Shown here piece by piece: positions 24,161 to 32,263 of a DNA stretch of 33,931 nt. Source of the stretch: Burkholderiaceae bacterium (GTDB taxonomy: Bacteria; Pseudomonadota; Gammaproteobacteria; Burkholderiales; Burkholderiaceae_C); NCBI GenBank assembly GCA_031253955.1, contig JAIRVJ010000035.1, positions 1 to 33,931 of the forward strand, read 5' to 3'. Positions within the stretch are counted from its first letter, which is position 1; every line of letters begins with the position of its first letter. Made by a program: the position numbers and the translations under genes. The notes below the pieces were generated by a model, which was not told where the DNA came from, searched no databases, and saw only the letters and a program-made list of their open reading frames with translations.

Positions 24161-24363
24161 ATCCAGATTTCCCATTTGACCCAGCCTCGGATAAAACAGC
24201 ACTTGCTCCTTTCCCCGCTTGCGCGGGAAGGCGGGGATGGGGGCCGGCGGTGCATCGCAAACCCGATGTTTATTTCAGCGCTCTGTGCCCCCACCCCAAC
24301 CCTCCCCCGCGAGCGGAGGAGGGAGAAAACCGGCGCGCTTCATGCGCCGCGGGTAGTGCATAA
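24157..24363 (+). CDS. Small bridging frame, 68 codons, made mostly of repeat
   Basis: An ATG at 24157 overlaps the ATPase stop codon (ATGA) and opens a 68-codon frame (MNPDFPFDPASDKTALAPFP and onward) that ends at 24363, five bases before the ATG of the first permease. Most of it is translated class A repeat. The protein is unlikely to have a function. The frame is listed because its start has the form of an operon coupling site and its end delivers ribosomes to the permease start. Translation is inferred only. Confidence 0.35.
   Translation: MNPDFPFDPASDKTALAPFPACAGRRGWGPAVHRKPDVYFSALCPHPNPPPRAEEGENRRASCAAGSA
24209..24333. repeat. Two class A repeats between ATPase and permease genes
   Basis: Copy one (about 24209-24250) has CCTTTCCCCGC and GCGGGAAGG arms followed by CGGGGATGGGGGC. 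Copy two (about 24287-24333) is in the opposite sense, with CCCCCACCCCAACCC leading into CTCCCCCGC and GCGGAGGAGGGAG. The arrangement, with two copies facing each other around a short spacer, repeats that in the gltI-gltJ gap. Confidence 0.78.
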
Positions 24364-24368
24364 ACGCC

Positions 24369-25535
24369 ATGAATACATCCAATGGAAAATCCGGGATGAA
24401 CGGTTTCACCACCCGCCTGCTGGCCCTCACGCGCAAGGAAATGCGCCAACTGTTGCGCGACCGCAGCAACCTGGCCATCGGCGTGCTGCTGCCGATGGTG
24501 CTGATCGCCCTGTTCGGCTGGGGCCTGTCGCTGGACGTGAAAAACGCCCCCATTGCCGCCGTGATGGAAGACGCCTCCCCCGCCGCCTTCGACGCGCTGG
24601 CCGCGCTGCAACTCACGCCCGTTTTTTCGGTGCGCCCGGTCGCCTCCATGCGCGAGGCCGAACGCCTGATGCACGCGCGCCAGGTGGACGGCATCGTGCG
24701 CTTTCCCTCTGATTTTTCGCGCCAACTGGCCGCCGGCGATGCGCGCGTGCAGGTCATCGTGCATGGGGCCGACGCCGGGCGCGCCAGCATCGTCGCCGGT
24801 TACGCGCAGGCGGCGCTGGCCGGCTGGGGCGAGCGCCAGGCCGACCGCGCGGGCCGCCCGCAGGCGCTGCTGGCCGGGCCGGCCACCGGGGCCATTGCCA
24901 TCGAGCAGCGCATGTGGTTCAACGCCGCCAACACCAGCACCTGGTATCTGGTGCCGGGGCTGGTCGTGCTCATCATGACGCTGGTGGGCGCCTTCCTCAC
25001 CGCGCTGGTGGTCGCCCGCGAGTGGGAGCGCGGCACGTTCGAGGCGCTGTTCGTCTCCCCCGTGCGCCCGGCTGAAATCCTGCTGGCGAAAATCATCCCC
25101 TACTTCGCCGTCGGCATGGTCGGGCTGGCCTTATGCCTGGCCGCCGCGCGCTGGGTGTTCGAGGTGCCGCTGCACGGGTCGCTCGCGGCGCTGCTGGCCG
25201 CCGCCATGCTGTACATGCTGGTCTCTGTCGGCATGGGGCTGCTCATCTCGGCGGCCACCAAGAACCAGTTCATCGCCAGCCAGATTGCCCTGCTGGCGAG
25301 CTTTCTGCCGGCGCTCATGCTTTCGGGTTTTCTGTTCGACCTGCGTAACGTGCCCAAACCCATCTACGTCATCGGCCACGCGGTGCCCGCCACGCACTTC
25401 ATGGAACTGATCCGCACCTTGTTTCTGGCCGGCAACAACTGGCCGATGTTTTTCAGGAGTTGCGCCATCCTGCTGGCCTACGCCCTCGTCATGCTCGCGC
25501 TGGCGCTGCGCGCCACGCGCAAGAGGTTGCAGTGA
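24369..25535 (+). CDS. ABC-2 type permease (YbhS/YbhR-like), first
   Basis: A 388-residue inner-membrane permease. One N-terminal helix (LAIGVLLPMVLIALFGWGLSL) precedes a periplasmic domain of about 130 residues. Five to six C-terminal helices follow, including YLVPGLVVLIMTLVGAFLTAL, then the conserved VAREWERGTFEALFVSPVRPAEILLAK cytoplasmic loop that contacts the ATPase. Together with the next gene it should form the heterodimeric channel of a YbhFSR-type exporter. Start uncertain: ATG 24369 or the in-frame ATG 24396 (MNGFTTRLLALTRKE), the latter closer to homologous starts. A class A pair separates it from the ATPase gene. Confidence 0.9.
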   Translation: MNTSNGKSGMNGFTTRLLALTRKEMRQLLRDRSNLAIGVLLPMVLIALFGWGLSLDVKNAPIAAVMEDASPAAFDALAALQLTPVFSVRPVASMREAERLMHARQVDGIVRFPSDFSRQLAAGDARVQVIVHGADAGRASIVAGYAQAALAGWGERQADRAGRPQALLAGPATGAIAIEQRMWFNAANTSTWYLVPGLVVLIMTLVGAFLTALVVAREWERGTFEALFVSPVRPAEILLAKIIPYFAVGMVGLALCLAAARWVFEVPLHGSLAALLAAAMLYMLVSVGMGLLISAATKNQFIASQIALLASFLPALMLSGFLFDLRNVPKPIYVIGHAVPATHFMELIRTLFLAGNNWPMFFRSCAILLAYALVMLALALRATRKRLQ

Positions 25536-25545
25536 GGTTTGCCCC

Positions 25546-26673
25546 ATGACCGCCCTGCTCCAATCCCTACTGCGCATCGCCTTTCTCTGGCGCAAGGAGT
25601 TTCTCGCCATTTTGAAAGACCCAAGCAGTCGCGTCATCTTGGTCGCGCCCGTCATCATGCAGAGCATTGTGTTCGGCTACGTGGCCACCTACGATCTGCG
25701 CGACGTGCCTTATGCGCTGCTCGACCAGAGTGGCGGCGGCGCGGCGCGGGAGCTGGTGGCGCGCTTTGACGGCACGGGGGTGTTTCGCCGCGTGGCCACG
25801 CTGCGTTCGGAGGCCGATATCGCGCCCGCCATCGAGCGGCAAGGCGCGCTGGTGGCGCTGCACATTGGGCCGCGTTTCGAGGTGCAATTGCAGGCGGGCG
25901 AGAGCGCGCCGCTGCAAGTGATTCTGGACGCGCGCAACTCCAACACCGCCGGTTCGGCGGCGCGCTTTGTGACTAGCGTGGTAAGCGACTTCAACCGCGA
26001 CTGGCGCGCCAGCCACGGCGGGCCGCCCGCGCCCTTGAGCGTGGAAACGCGCGCCTGGTTCAACCCCAATCTGGAGACGCGCTGGTACATCCTGCCCGGC
26101 CTGATCGCCGGTATTTCGATGCTGCAAACGCTGCTGCTGACGGCGCTTTCCGTCTCGCGCGAGCGCGAGCAGGGCACGTTCGACCAGTTGCTGGTCACGC
26201 CGCTGACGCCGCTGGAAATCATGGCTGGCAAGGCGCTGCCGCCAGTGGTGATCGGGCTGGTGCAAGCCACCCTCGTGCTCCTGGTGGCGCGGCTGTGGTT
26301 CCACATTCCGCTGGCTGGCGCGCTGCCCACGCTGTATGCCGGGCTGGCGCTGTTCACGCTGGCTTGCGTGGGCATCGGGCTGTCGGTCTCGGCGCTGTCG
26401 GCCACCATGCAGCAGGCCACGCTGTACAGCTTCGTGCTGGTGATGCCGATGATGCTGCTATCGGGCCTGGCCACCCCGATTTCCAACATGCCGCGGGCGC
26501 TGCAAATCGCCACGCTGGCCAATCCGCTGCGCTTTGCCGTCAACCTGGTGCAGCGCGTTTATCTCGAAGGCGTGGGGCTGGCCGACATCTGGGGCCAGCT
26601 TGTCCCCATGCTCCTCATTGCGGCGATCACGCTGCCGCTGGCATCATGGCTGTTTCGGCACAAGCTGACATGA
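25546..26673 (+). CDS. ABC-2 type permease (YbhS/YbhR-like), second
   Basis: A 375-residue partner permease with the same plan: an N-terminal helix (ILVAPVIMQSIVFGYVATY), a periplasmic domain, then TRWYILPGLIAGISMLQTLLL, the cytoplasmic loop SREREQGTFDQLLVTPLTPLEIMAGKALP and several helices to the end. GAGG lies eight bases before the ATG, ten bases after the first permease's stop. Its stop overlaps the following ATG as ATGA, so the outer-membrane factor gene is coupled to it. Exported substrate unknown; E. coli YbhFSR has been linked to drug and cation export. Confidence 0.92.
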   Translation: MTALLQSLLRIAFLWRKEFLAILKDPSSRVILVAPVIMQSIVFGYVATYDLRDVPYALLDQSGGGAARELVARFDGTGVFRRVATLRSEADIAPAIERQGALVALHIGPRFEVQLQAGESAPLQVILDARNSNTAGSAARFVTSVVSDFNRDWRASHGGPPAPLSVETRAWFNPNLETRWYILPGLIAGISMLQTLLLTALSVSREREQGTFDQLLVTPLTPLEIMAGKALPPVVIGLVQATLVLLVARLWFHIPLAGALPTLYAGLALFTLACVGIGLSVSALSATMQQATLYSFVLVMPMMLLSGLATPISNMPRALQIATLANPLRFAVNLVQRVYLEGVGLADIWGQLVPMLLIAAITLPLASWLFRHKLT

Positions 26674-28367
26674 ATACTTTCTGGCTTTACGCGCTGCGCG
26701 GTTTCTTCTTCCTGTCCGGCTTGCGGGATAGGGCCGGACCGGGTCTGCTCCCTCTCCCGCTTGCGGGGGAGGGCTGGGGTGGGGGCTTGCGGCGTTGGCA
26801 TGGACGCCCGGTTTTTTCGATGCGCCGCCGGCCCCCATCCCAACCTTCCCCCGCGCGCTGGGGAAGGAGAAAAGGCGGTTTCATTGCATGGGTGAAACCG
26901 ACCGCCATGCTCACCGCCTTGCTCGCCGCCGGTTGCACCGCCGTCGGCCCCGACTTTCAGCCAAGCGCGCCCGACGCCCCCGCCGACTTCGCCCAGTGGC
27001 ACGGCGGCCCGGCGGAATTGCTGGAGCAGCGCCCGGCCCCATCCACCGCGCCCATCCCCGGCTGGCCGCTGCTGAAAGACCCGGCGCTCGATCAGCTTCT
27101 GGCCCGTGCTACTGAAGCCAATGCCGACGTGCGCACCGCCGCGCTGCGCCTGGCCGAAAGCCGCGCGCTGCGCGAATCCGCCGGCGCGGCGCTGGCGCCG
27201 CAACTGAACGCCGCCGCCAGTGCGACCCGCTTGCGCTTAAGCGAAAGCAGCGACAGCACGCGCGCCATGACCGCCCTGCTGCCGCCCGCGCAACAGGCGC
27301 AAGCCATAGCCGCGCTCGCGCAGCCCTACACCGGCAGCCAGGCAGGGCTGGACTTTGCGTGGGAGATCGACCTCTGGGGCCGCGTGCGGCGCGGCATCGA
27401 GGCCGCCGACGCGCAACTGGATGCCTCCGCCGCCCTGCTCGCCCAGGCGCAATGGAGCGTGCAGGCCGAAGCCGCGCGGCGCTACTTCGAGCTGCGCGGG
27501 GCGCAACGCCAGCTCGCCCTCACGCACCGCGACATCGCCGCCGCCGAAGAACTGCTGGCGCTGGTGCGCGCCCGCGCCGACGGCGGGCAGGCTACCGATC
27601 TGGATGTCACGCGCCAGCAAACCCTGCTGGCCGATCTGCGCGCCCGCCGCCCGCCCCTGCTGGCGCAGGAAGCGGCTGCCGCCAACGCGCTCACGCTGCT
27701 GCTCGCCCAGCCCCCCGGCGCGCTGCAAACGCTGCTCGCCGTGCGCGAAAGCGAAGACGAGCCGCCAGCATGGCCCGACCTGTCGCTCGGCCTGCCCTCG
27801 GATGTCGCTCGCCGCCGCCCCGACATCGCGCAGGCCGAAGCCCTGCTGCACGCCGCCACCGCCAATACCGGCGTAGCCGTGGCCGACTTCTACCCGCGCC
27901 TGACCCTGGGCGCGCACTTCGGCCTGCAAACTCTGGGCAACGGCGGTTTTGGCGACTGGGGCAACCGCACCTGGTCCATCGGCCCCGGCCTGCAACTGCC
28001 CATCTTCGACGGCGGGCGCCGCCGCGCCACGCTCACCGTGCGCCGCCTGCAACAGCAGGAAGCGGCCATCGCCTACCACCAGACCGTGCTGCAAGCCTGG
28101 CACGAAATCGACAACGCCCTGAACACCTACGGCGCCGAGCGCCAGCGCAACGCCCGCCTGCTCGAAAAAGAAACCAGCAGCCGCGCCGCGCTGCTGCTGG
28201 CCCAGGCGCGCTACCAAAACGGCCTGACCGACTTTCTGACCGAACTGGACGCCCAGCGCACCCTGCTAGCCGCCCGGCGCGAACGCGCCGACAGCGACAC
28301 CCAACTGGGTCTGGCCTGGTCCGCCGTCATCAAGGCGCTTGGGCCTGAGGGGGAGGCTGAACGTTGA
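26670..28367 (+). CDS. NodT/OprM-type outer-membrane efflux lipoprotein with repeat-extended N terminus
   Basis: The outer-membrane factor that completes the exporter. The core shows two TolC-like repeats, LLKDPALDQLLARATEANADVRTAALRLAESRA and LGLPSDVARRRPDIAQAEALLHAATANTGVAVADFYPRLTL, followed by GLQLPIFDGGRRRATL. The lipobox-like MLTALLAAGC puts a lipidated Cys at residue 89 when counting from ATG 26670, which is coupled by ATGA to the permease stop. The 70-odd residues before it are two class A repeats read in frame (LPLPLAGEGWGG and PSQPSPARWG). True translation may instead begin at GTG 26892 or ATG 26907, giving 491 or 486 residues, nearer the family norm. The N terminus is thus doubtful, while the core is intact. 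Confidence 0.87.
   Translation: MNTFWLYALRGFFFLSGLRDRAGPGLLPLPLAGEGWGGGLRRWHGRPVFSMRRRPPSQPSPARWGRRKGGFIAWVKPTAMLTALLAAGCTAVGPDFQPSAPDAPADFAQWHGGPAELLEQRPAPSTAPIPGWPLLKDPALDQLLARATEANADVRTAALRLAESRALRESAGAALAPQLNAAASATRLRLSESSDSTRAMTALLPPAQQAQAIAALAQPYTGSQAGLDFAWEIDLWGRVRRGIEAADAQLDASAALLAQAQWSVQAEAARRYFELRGAQRQLALTHRDIAAAEELLALVRARADGGQATDLDVTRQQTLLADLRARRPPLLAQEAAAANALTLLLAQPPGALQTLLAVRESEDEPPAWPDLSLGLPSDVARRRPDIAQAEALLHAATANTGVAVADFYPRLTLGAHFGLQTLGNGGFGDWGNRTWSIGPGLQLPIFDGGRRRATLTVRRLQQQEAAIAYHQTVLQAWHEIDNALNTYGAERQRNARLLEKETSSRAALLLAQARYQNGLTDFLTELDAQRTLLAARRERADSDTQLGLAWSAVIKALGPEGEAER
26739..26877. repeat. Two class A repeats within the outer-membrane factor gene
   Basis: Copy one (about 26747-26792) has CTCCCTCTCCCGC and GCGGGGGAGGG arms plus CTGGGGTGGGGGC. 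Copy two (about 26830-26877), in the opposite sense, has GCCCCCATCCCAACC leading to CTTCCCCCGC and GGGGAAGGAG. They stand between the coupled ATG at 26670 and the lipoprotein signal, and both are read through in frame. Confidence 0.8.
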
Positions 28368-28398
28368 GTGTGGTTTTTTTGTCGCCCGCTTTCCCCTT

Positions 28399-28491
28399 CG
28401 TCATTCCCGCGCAAGCGGGAATCCATTGGGCCTTGGTTATTGCCGGAAGATTGGATGCGCCGCATGGATTCCCGCCTGCGAGGGAATGACG
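28399..28491. repeat. Class C inverted repeat after the exporter operon
   Basis: Arms of 28 bases (28399-28426 and 28464-28491) match at 26 of 28 positions around a 37-base loop. The arms have the same sequence as those of the copy inside the ATPase gene except for a few bases. It starts 31 bases after the stop codon of the last exporter gene and could form the transcript end. Confidence 0.82.
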
Positions 28492-28496
28492 AGTCA

Positions 28497-28605
28497 CATC
28501 AAAATTAATAGCTATGCACCAATTATATATATGTATTTATGATGTTTTTACGTCTAAAATGCATATCATATTTTGGCGTGCAGCTATTCAATGAATAGTG
28601 TGAGA
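28497..28605. repeat. AT-rich class D region between exporter operon and recG
   Basis: An AT-rich block with AATTAATAGCTATGCACC, a run of alternating AT and AGCTATTCAATGAATAG. Its opening matches the AT-rich block at 20968 (GATTAATAGCTAATAGCC). These two blocks bracket the exporter operon. No gene or promoter can be supported. Two CCYAACG heptads follow at 28633-28646, just before the recG stop codon. Confidence 0.5.
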
Positions 28606-28650
28606 TTTCCCAGAACCGGCCCATCCAACCCGCCTAACGCCCAACGCAAA

Positions 28651-30741
28651 TCACGCCTTCAAATACTGCTCCTTGCCGCCCAGCCAGCGGTCGATGTGGC
28701 GCGCGGCCTGGCCAGGATGGGTGTCGAGCATTTGCGGGGCGGCGCGGCGCGCCCATTGGAGCAGGGGGGCGTCTTGCGCGAGGTCGGCAAAGCGCAGCAG
28801 CGCTGCGCCGCTTTGGCGCGCGCCGAGAAATTCGCCGGGGCCGCGCAGTTCCAAATCGCGCCGGGCGATCTCGAAGCCGTCGCCGGTTTCGATCATGGCT
28901 TTCAGGCGCGCGCGCGCGGTTTCGCCCAGCCGCCCGCTTTCGGGCGCGGCGTACAGCAGCACGCAGGCGGCAGCGGCGCTGCCGCGCCCGACGCGCCCGC
29001 GCAACTGGTGCAACTGCGACAGGCCGAAACGCTCGGCGTGCTCGATCACCATCAGGCTGGCGTTGGCCACATCGACGCCCACTTCGATCACCGTGGTGCT
29101 CACCAGCACCGGCAGCGCGCCGCTGACGAACTGTTCCATCACCGCTTTTTTATCCGCCACCGCCATGCGCGAATGCAGCAGGCCCACTTGGTGGCCGGGC
29201 AGCGCCTGTTGCAACTCGGCATGGGTTTCGGTGGCGTTGCGCAGATCGAGCGCCTCGCTTTCCTCAATCAACGGGCACACCCAATACACCTGCCGGCCTT
29301 GCGCGATCTGGGCGCGGATGCGCGCGCTGACGTCGGCGCGCCGGTGCGCGGCGGCCAGTTTGGTGATGACCGGGGTGCGCCCGGGCGGCAGTTCGTCGAG
29401 GGTGGAAACGTCCAGATCGGCGTAATAGCTCATCGCCAGCGTGCGCGGGATGGGGGTGGCGCTCATCATCAGCAGGTGTGGTTCTTGCTGCGATTGCGAT
29501 AGCTTGTTGCGCAAGTCCAGCCTCTGTTGCACGCCGAAGCGGTGCTGCTCGTCGATCACCGCCAGGCCCAGCCGCTCGAAGCGCACCTGCTCCTGTATGA
29601 CCGCGTGCGTGCCCACCACCAGCGCCGCCTGGCCCGACTGGATGGCTTGCAGCATTTGGCCGCGCTCTTTTTTTTGCTGGCTGCCGGTCAGCCACGCCAC
29701 GCTCTGGTTGCGCGCGGCCAGCAGGGGCGCGAGCCATTCGGCGAGGCGCGCAAAGTGCTGCCGCGCCAGAATTTCGGTGGGCGCCATGAGCGCGCATTGC
29801 CAGCCGCCGTCGATGGCCAGGCACGCCGCCAGCGCAGCCACCACCGTTTTGCCGGAGCCGACGTCGCCTTGCAGCAGGCGGTGCATGGGCTGCTCGCGGG
29901 CCAGATCGCGGGCGATTTCTTCGCTCACGCGCCGTTGCGCCGCCGTCAGTTGAAAAGGCAGCGCGGCCAGCAATTGTTCGGGCAGGCCGTGCGCGCGCGG
30001 CTGCAACGGCGGCGCGCGCAGTTGCCGCCGTGCGCGCCGCGCCTGCAACTGCGACAACTGCTGCGCCAGCAATTCGTCTGCCTTCAGGCGCTGCCAGGCC
30101 GGGTGGCTGTGGCTTTCCAGTTCGGCAAGGCTGGCGTCAGGCGGCGGCTGGTGTAAAAAAGATAGTGCATCATGCAGGTTCCATAAGGGCTGATGGCTTA
30201 ATTGACTCAAAATTTCAGGCGGCACCGTCTCGCTCAGATCGGCCCGCTCCAGGCCGCTCCATACCGCTTTGCGCAAGTAAGGCTGCGGCAAGCCGGCGGA
30301 CGCGGGATAGACCGGCGTGAGCGCCCGCGGCAGCGCGCCGCCGGCGGCGCGCACCGTGGGGTGCATCATGGTCAGGCAGCCGGGGCCGGGGCGTAATTCG
30401 CCGCGCGCGCGCACGCGCTGGCCGACGGCCATCTGCTTTTGCTGCGCGGGGTAGAAGCTGAAAAAACGCAGCACGCACGCGCCGCTGCCGTCGCTTACCG
30501 TCACCAGCAACTGGCGGCGCGGGCGCAGGGCGACTTCCTGATGCGTGACCGCGCCCTCGATCTGCACCGTCTCGCCGCAACGGGCGTCGGCCAGTTGGAT
30601 GAGCGCCGTTTCGTCCTCGTAGCGCAGCGGCAGGTGCAGCGCCAGATCAATGGCGCGCACCAGGCCCAGCTTGCGCAGCGCGCGCTGGGGTGCGGAAAGC
30701 GGCTTGGAATCCGAGGGCGGGCGGGCCGGGGCGTCAGGCAT
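28651..30741 (-). CDS. recG: ATP-dependent DNA helicase RecG
   Basis: RecG remodels stalled replication forks and branched recombination intermediates. Visible are the wedge (OB-fold) region (VQIEGAVTHQEVALRPRRQLLVTVSDGSG), Walker A LLQGDVGSGKTVVA, the DEQH box in VIDEQHRFGVQQR, motif III MMSATPIPRTLAM, and the late motifs TTVIEVGVDVANASLMVIEHAERFGLSQLHQLRGRVGRG. From ATG 30741 (MPDAPARPP) it has 696 residues, close to E. coli (693). ATG 30759 would add six residues. The reading frame stays open further upstream to 30849, but that part is translated class A repeat and should not be included. It is divergent from queA. Confidence 0.95.
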   Translation of the reverse strand: MPDAPARPPSDSKPLSAPQRALRKLGLVRAIDLALHLPLRYEDETALIQLADARCGETVQIEGAVTHQEVALRPRRQLLVTVSDGSGACVLRFFSFYPAQQKQMAVGQRVRARGELRPGPGCLTMMHPTVRAAGGALPRALTPVYPASAGLPQPYLRKAVWSGLERADLSETVPPEILSQLSHQPLWNLHDALSFLHQPPPDASLAELESHSHPAWQRLKADELLAQQLSQLQARRARRQLRAPPLQPRAHGLPEQLLAALPFQLTAAQRRVSEEIARDLAREQPMHRLLQGDVGSGKTVVAALAACLAIDGGWQCALMAPTEILARQHFARLAEWLAPLLAARNQSVAWLTGSQQKKERGQMLQAIQSGQAALVVGTHAVIQEQVRFERLGLAVIDEQHRFGVQQRLDLRNKLSQSQQEPHLLMMSATPIPRTLAMSYYADLDVSTLDELPPGRTPVITKLAAAHRRADVSARIRAQIAQGRQVYWVCPLIEESEALDLRNATETHAELQQALPGHQVGLLHSRMAVADKKAVMEQFVSGALPVLVSTTVIEVGVDVANASLMVIEHAERFGLSQLHQLRGRVGRGSAAAACVLLYAAPESGRLGETARARLKAMIETGDGFEIARRDLELRGPGEFLGARQSGAALLRFADLAQDAPLLQWARRAAPQMLDTHPGQAARHIDRWLGGKEQYLKA

Positions 30742-30778
30742 GGGACAATTTTCAGGCATCGCCGCGTTGAGCGCGATT

Positions 30779-30945
30779 TTTCTCCCTCTCCCACTCGTGG
30801 GAGAGGGTTGGGGAGAGGGCCAGCCGAAGGCTGGCGGGCGCATCTTCAACTCTTGTGCCTATGCTTTTGCGCCGCGCTTGAGGATGCCCTGCTGCCGGCC
30901 TGCGGCCAGCCCTCTCCCCTGCCCCTCTCCCGCGTGCGGGAGAGG
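30779..30945. repeat. Class A repeats in the recG-queA divergent region
   Basis: One class A copy (about 30779-30818) has CTCCCTCTCCCAC and GTGGGAGAGGG arms plus TTGGGGAGAGGG, followed at once by a CCAGCC/GGCTGG hairpin (30820-30834). A second copy (about 30910-30945) has CCCCTCTCCCGC and GCGGGAGAGGG arms. The stretch 30835-30909 between them shows nothing recognisable. Any recG and queA promoters must lie in or next to these repeats. Confidence 0.78.
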
Positions 30946-30954
30946 GAAGGAATG

Positions 30955-30989
30955 CCCAACGCCCAACGCCTAACGCCTAACGCGTAACG
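30955..30989. repeat. Heptanucleotide tandem repeat, five units of CCYAACG type
   Basis: Five consecutive 7-base units: CCCAACG twice, CCTAACG twice, then CGTAACG. The array ends ten bases before the queA start codon, so it occupies the place of the ribosome-binding region. Two units of the same heptad (CCTAACG, CCCAACG) occur at 28633-28646, at the other end of recG. Confidence 0.75.
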
Positions 30990-30999
30990 CTCACCCCCC

Positions 31000-32049
31000 A
31001 TGCTCACCACCAGCGATTTCGACTACGCCCTGCCGTCCGAACTCATCGCCCAGCATCCTGCCGCCGAGCGCGGCGCGGCGCGTTTGCTCGACGGCAGCGG
31101 CCCCGCGCCGGTGGACCGGGTATTTGGCGATCTGCCCGGTTTGCTCACGCCCGCCGATCTGCTGGTGTTCAACGACACGCAAGTCGTCAAGGCGCGCCTG
31201 TACGGCCAAAAGCCCGGCGGCGGCAGGCTGGAACTGCTGATCGAGCGCGTGCTTGCCGACGGCAGCGTGGCCGCGCACATGAAGGCCAGCCGCAAGCCCC
31301 GCGCGGGCGCGCTGCTGCGCATGGACGGGGGCTTTACCGCCGAACTGCTGGGCCGCTGGCCCGATGCGCACGGCCCGCTGTTTCATCTGCGGCTGGCGGG
31401 CGACGCGTATGCGCTGATGGCCGCGCATGGCCACGTGCCGCTGCCGCCGTACATCGCGCGCGCCGATGGCGCCGAAGACGAAGCGCGCTACCAGAGCGTG
31501 TTCGCCCGCGTGCCGGGCGCGGTGGCCGCGCCGACGGCGGCGCTGCACTTCGACGCAGCGCTGCTGGCGCGGCTCGACGCGCGCGGCGTGCGGCGCGCGG
31601 CGGTCACGCTGCACGTGGGCGCGGGCACTTTCCAGCCGGTCAAGACCGAGCGCATCGACGAGCACGTGATGCACCGCGAGCGTTACGCGGTGCCCGCCGC
31701 CACGCAAGCGGCGATTGCCGATTGCCGCACGCGCGGCGGCCGCGTGGTGGCCGTGGGCACCACCTGCGTGCGCACGCTCGAAAGCTGGGCGCAAAGCGGG
31801 CAGGCGGCGGGCGAAACCGGCATCTTCATCACCCCCGGCTTCGAGTTCCGCGTGGTTCATGCCCTCATCACCAACTTCCATCTGCCGCGCAGCACGCTGC
31901 TGATGCTGGTGAGCGCCTTCGCCGGTCACGAGCGCGTGATGCAGCTTTACCGCCACGCTATCGCCGCGCGCTACCGCTTTTTCAGCTACGGCGATGCGAT
32001 GTGGCTGACGCGGGGCGCATTTCTTTCACCTGCCCAGGAACCTCTTTAA
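31000..32049 (+). CDS. queA: S-adenosylmethionine:tRNA ribosyltransferase-isomerase QueA
   Basis: QueA moves the ribosyl part of S-adenosylmethionine to 7-aminomethyl-7-deazaguanine in tRNA, making epoxyqueuosine. Hallmarks are [79 protein letters not shown] and [31 protein letters not shown]. The family normally ends near YGDAMWL; here eleven extra residues ([11 protein letters not shown]) run up to a class B repeat. Length is 349 residues. The start at 31000 (MLTTSDFDY) fits the family. No ribosome site is apparent because the heptad array and a C run precede the ATG. Other queuosine genes are not in the window. Confidence 0.95.
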   Translation: [349 protein letters not shown]

Positions 32050-32063
32050 AGCGCAGGGTAGGG

Positions 32064-32256
32064 GTAGGGGCGAAAAATTTTTCGCCCTTGGGTTCAAAGA
32101 CAACGATGCTCCGAATGAGGCACCGCAGGGCGAAAGATTTTTCGCCCCTACGCTGGGAAAGCCGTGCCATGCCCGCAGGCCGGTTCTTGGGCACGAGCCG
32201 ACAGCGCGGCGCTGCATCGGTCTCTTCCACAAGTGGGAGAGGGAGAGAGAAAAACC
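32064..32256. repeat. Class B and class A repeats after queA
   Basis: A complete class B element (32064-32151, 88 bases) starts GTAGGGGCG and ends CGCCCCTAC, with the same centre (GAATGAGGC) as the copy after rsmI. A partial class A hairpin follows at about 32218-32256 (CTCTTCCAC and GTGGGAGAGGGAG). They lie between the convergent queA and the unnamed membrane protein gene, where they may act as transcript ends. Confidence 0.78.
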
Positions 32257-32263
32257 GCGCTCA

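Noticed and set aside
30742-30849. Upstream extension of recG
   Set aside because: The extra residues are translated class A repeat and the protein from 30741 already has the family length.
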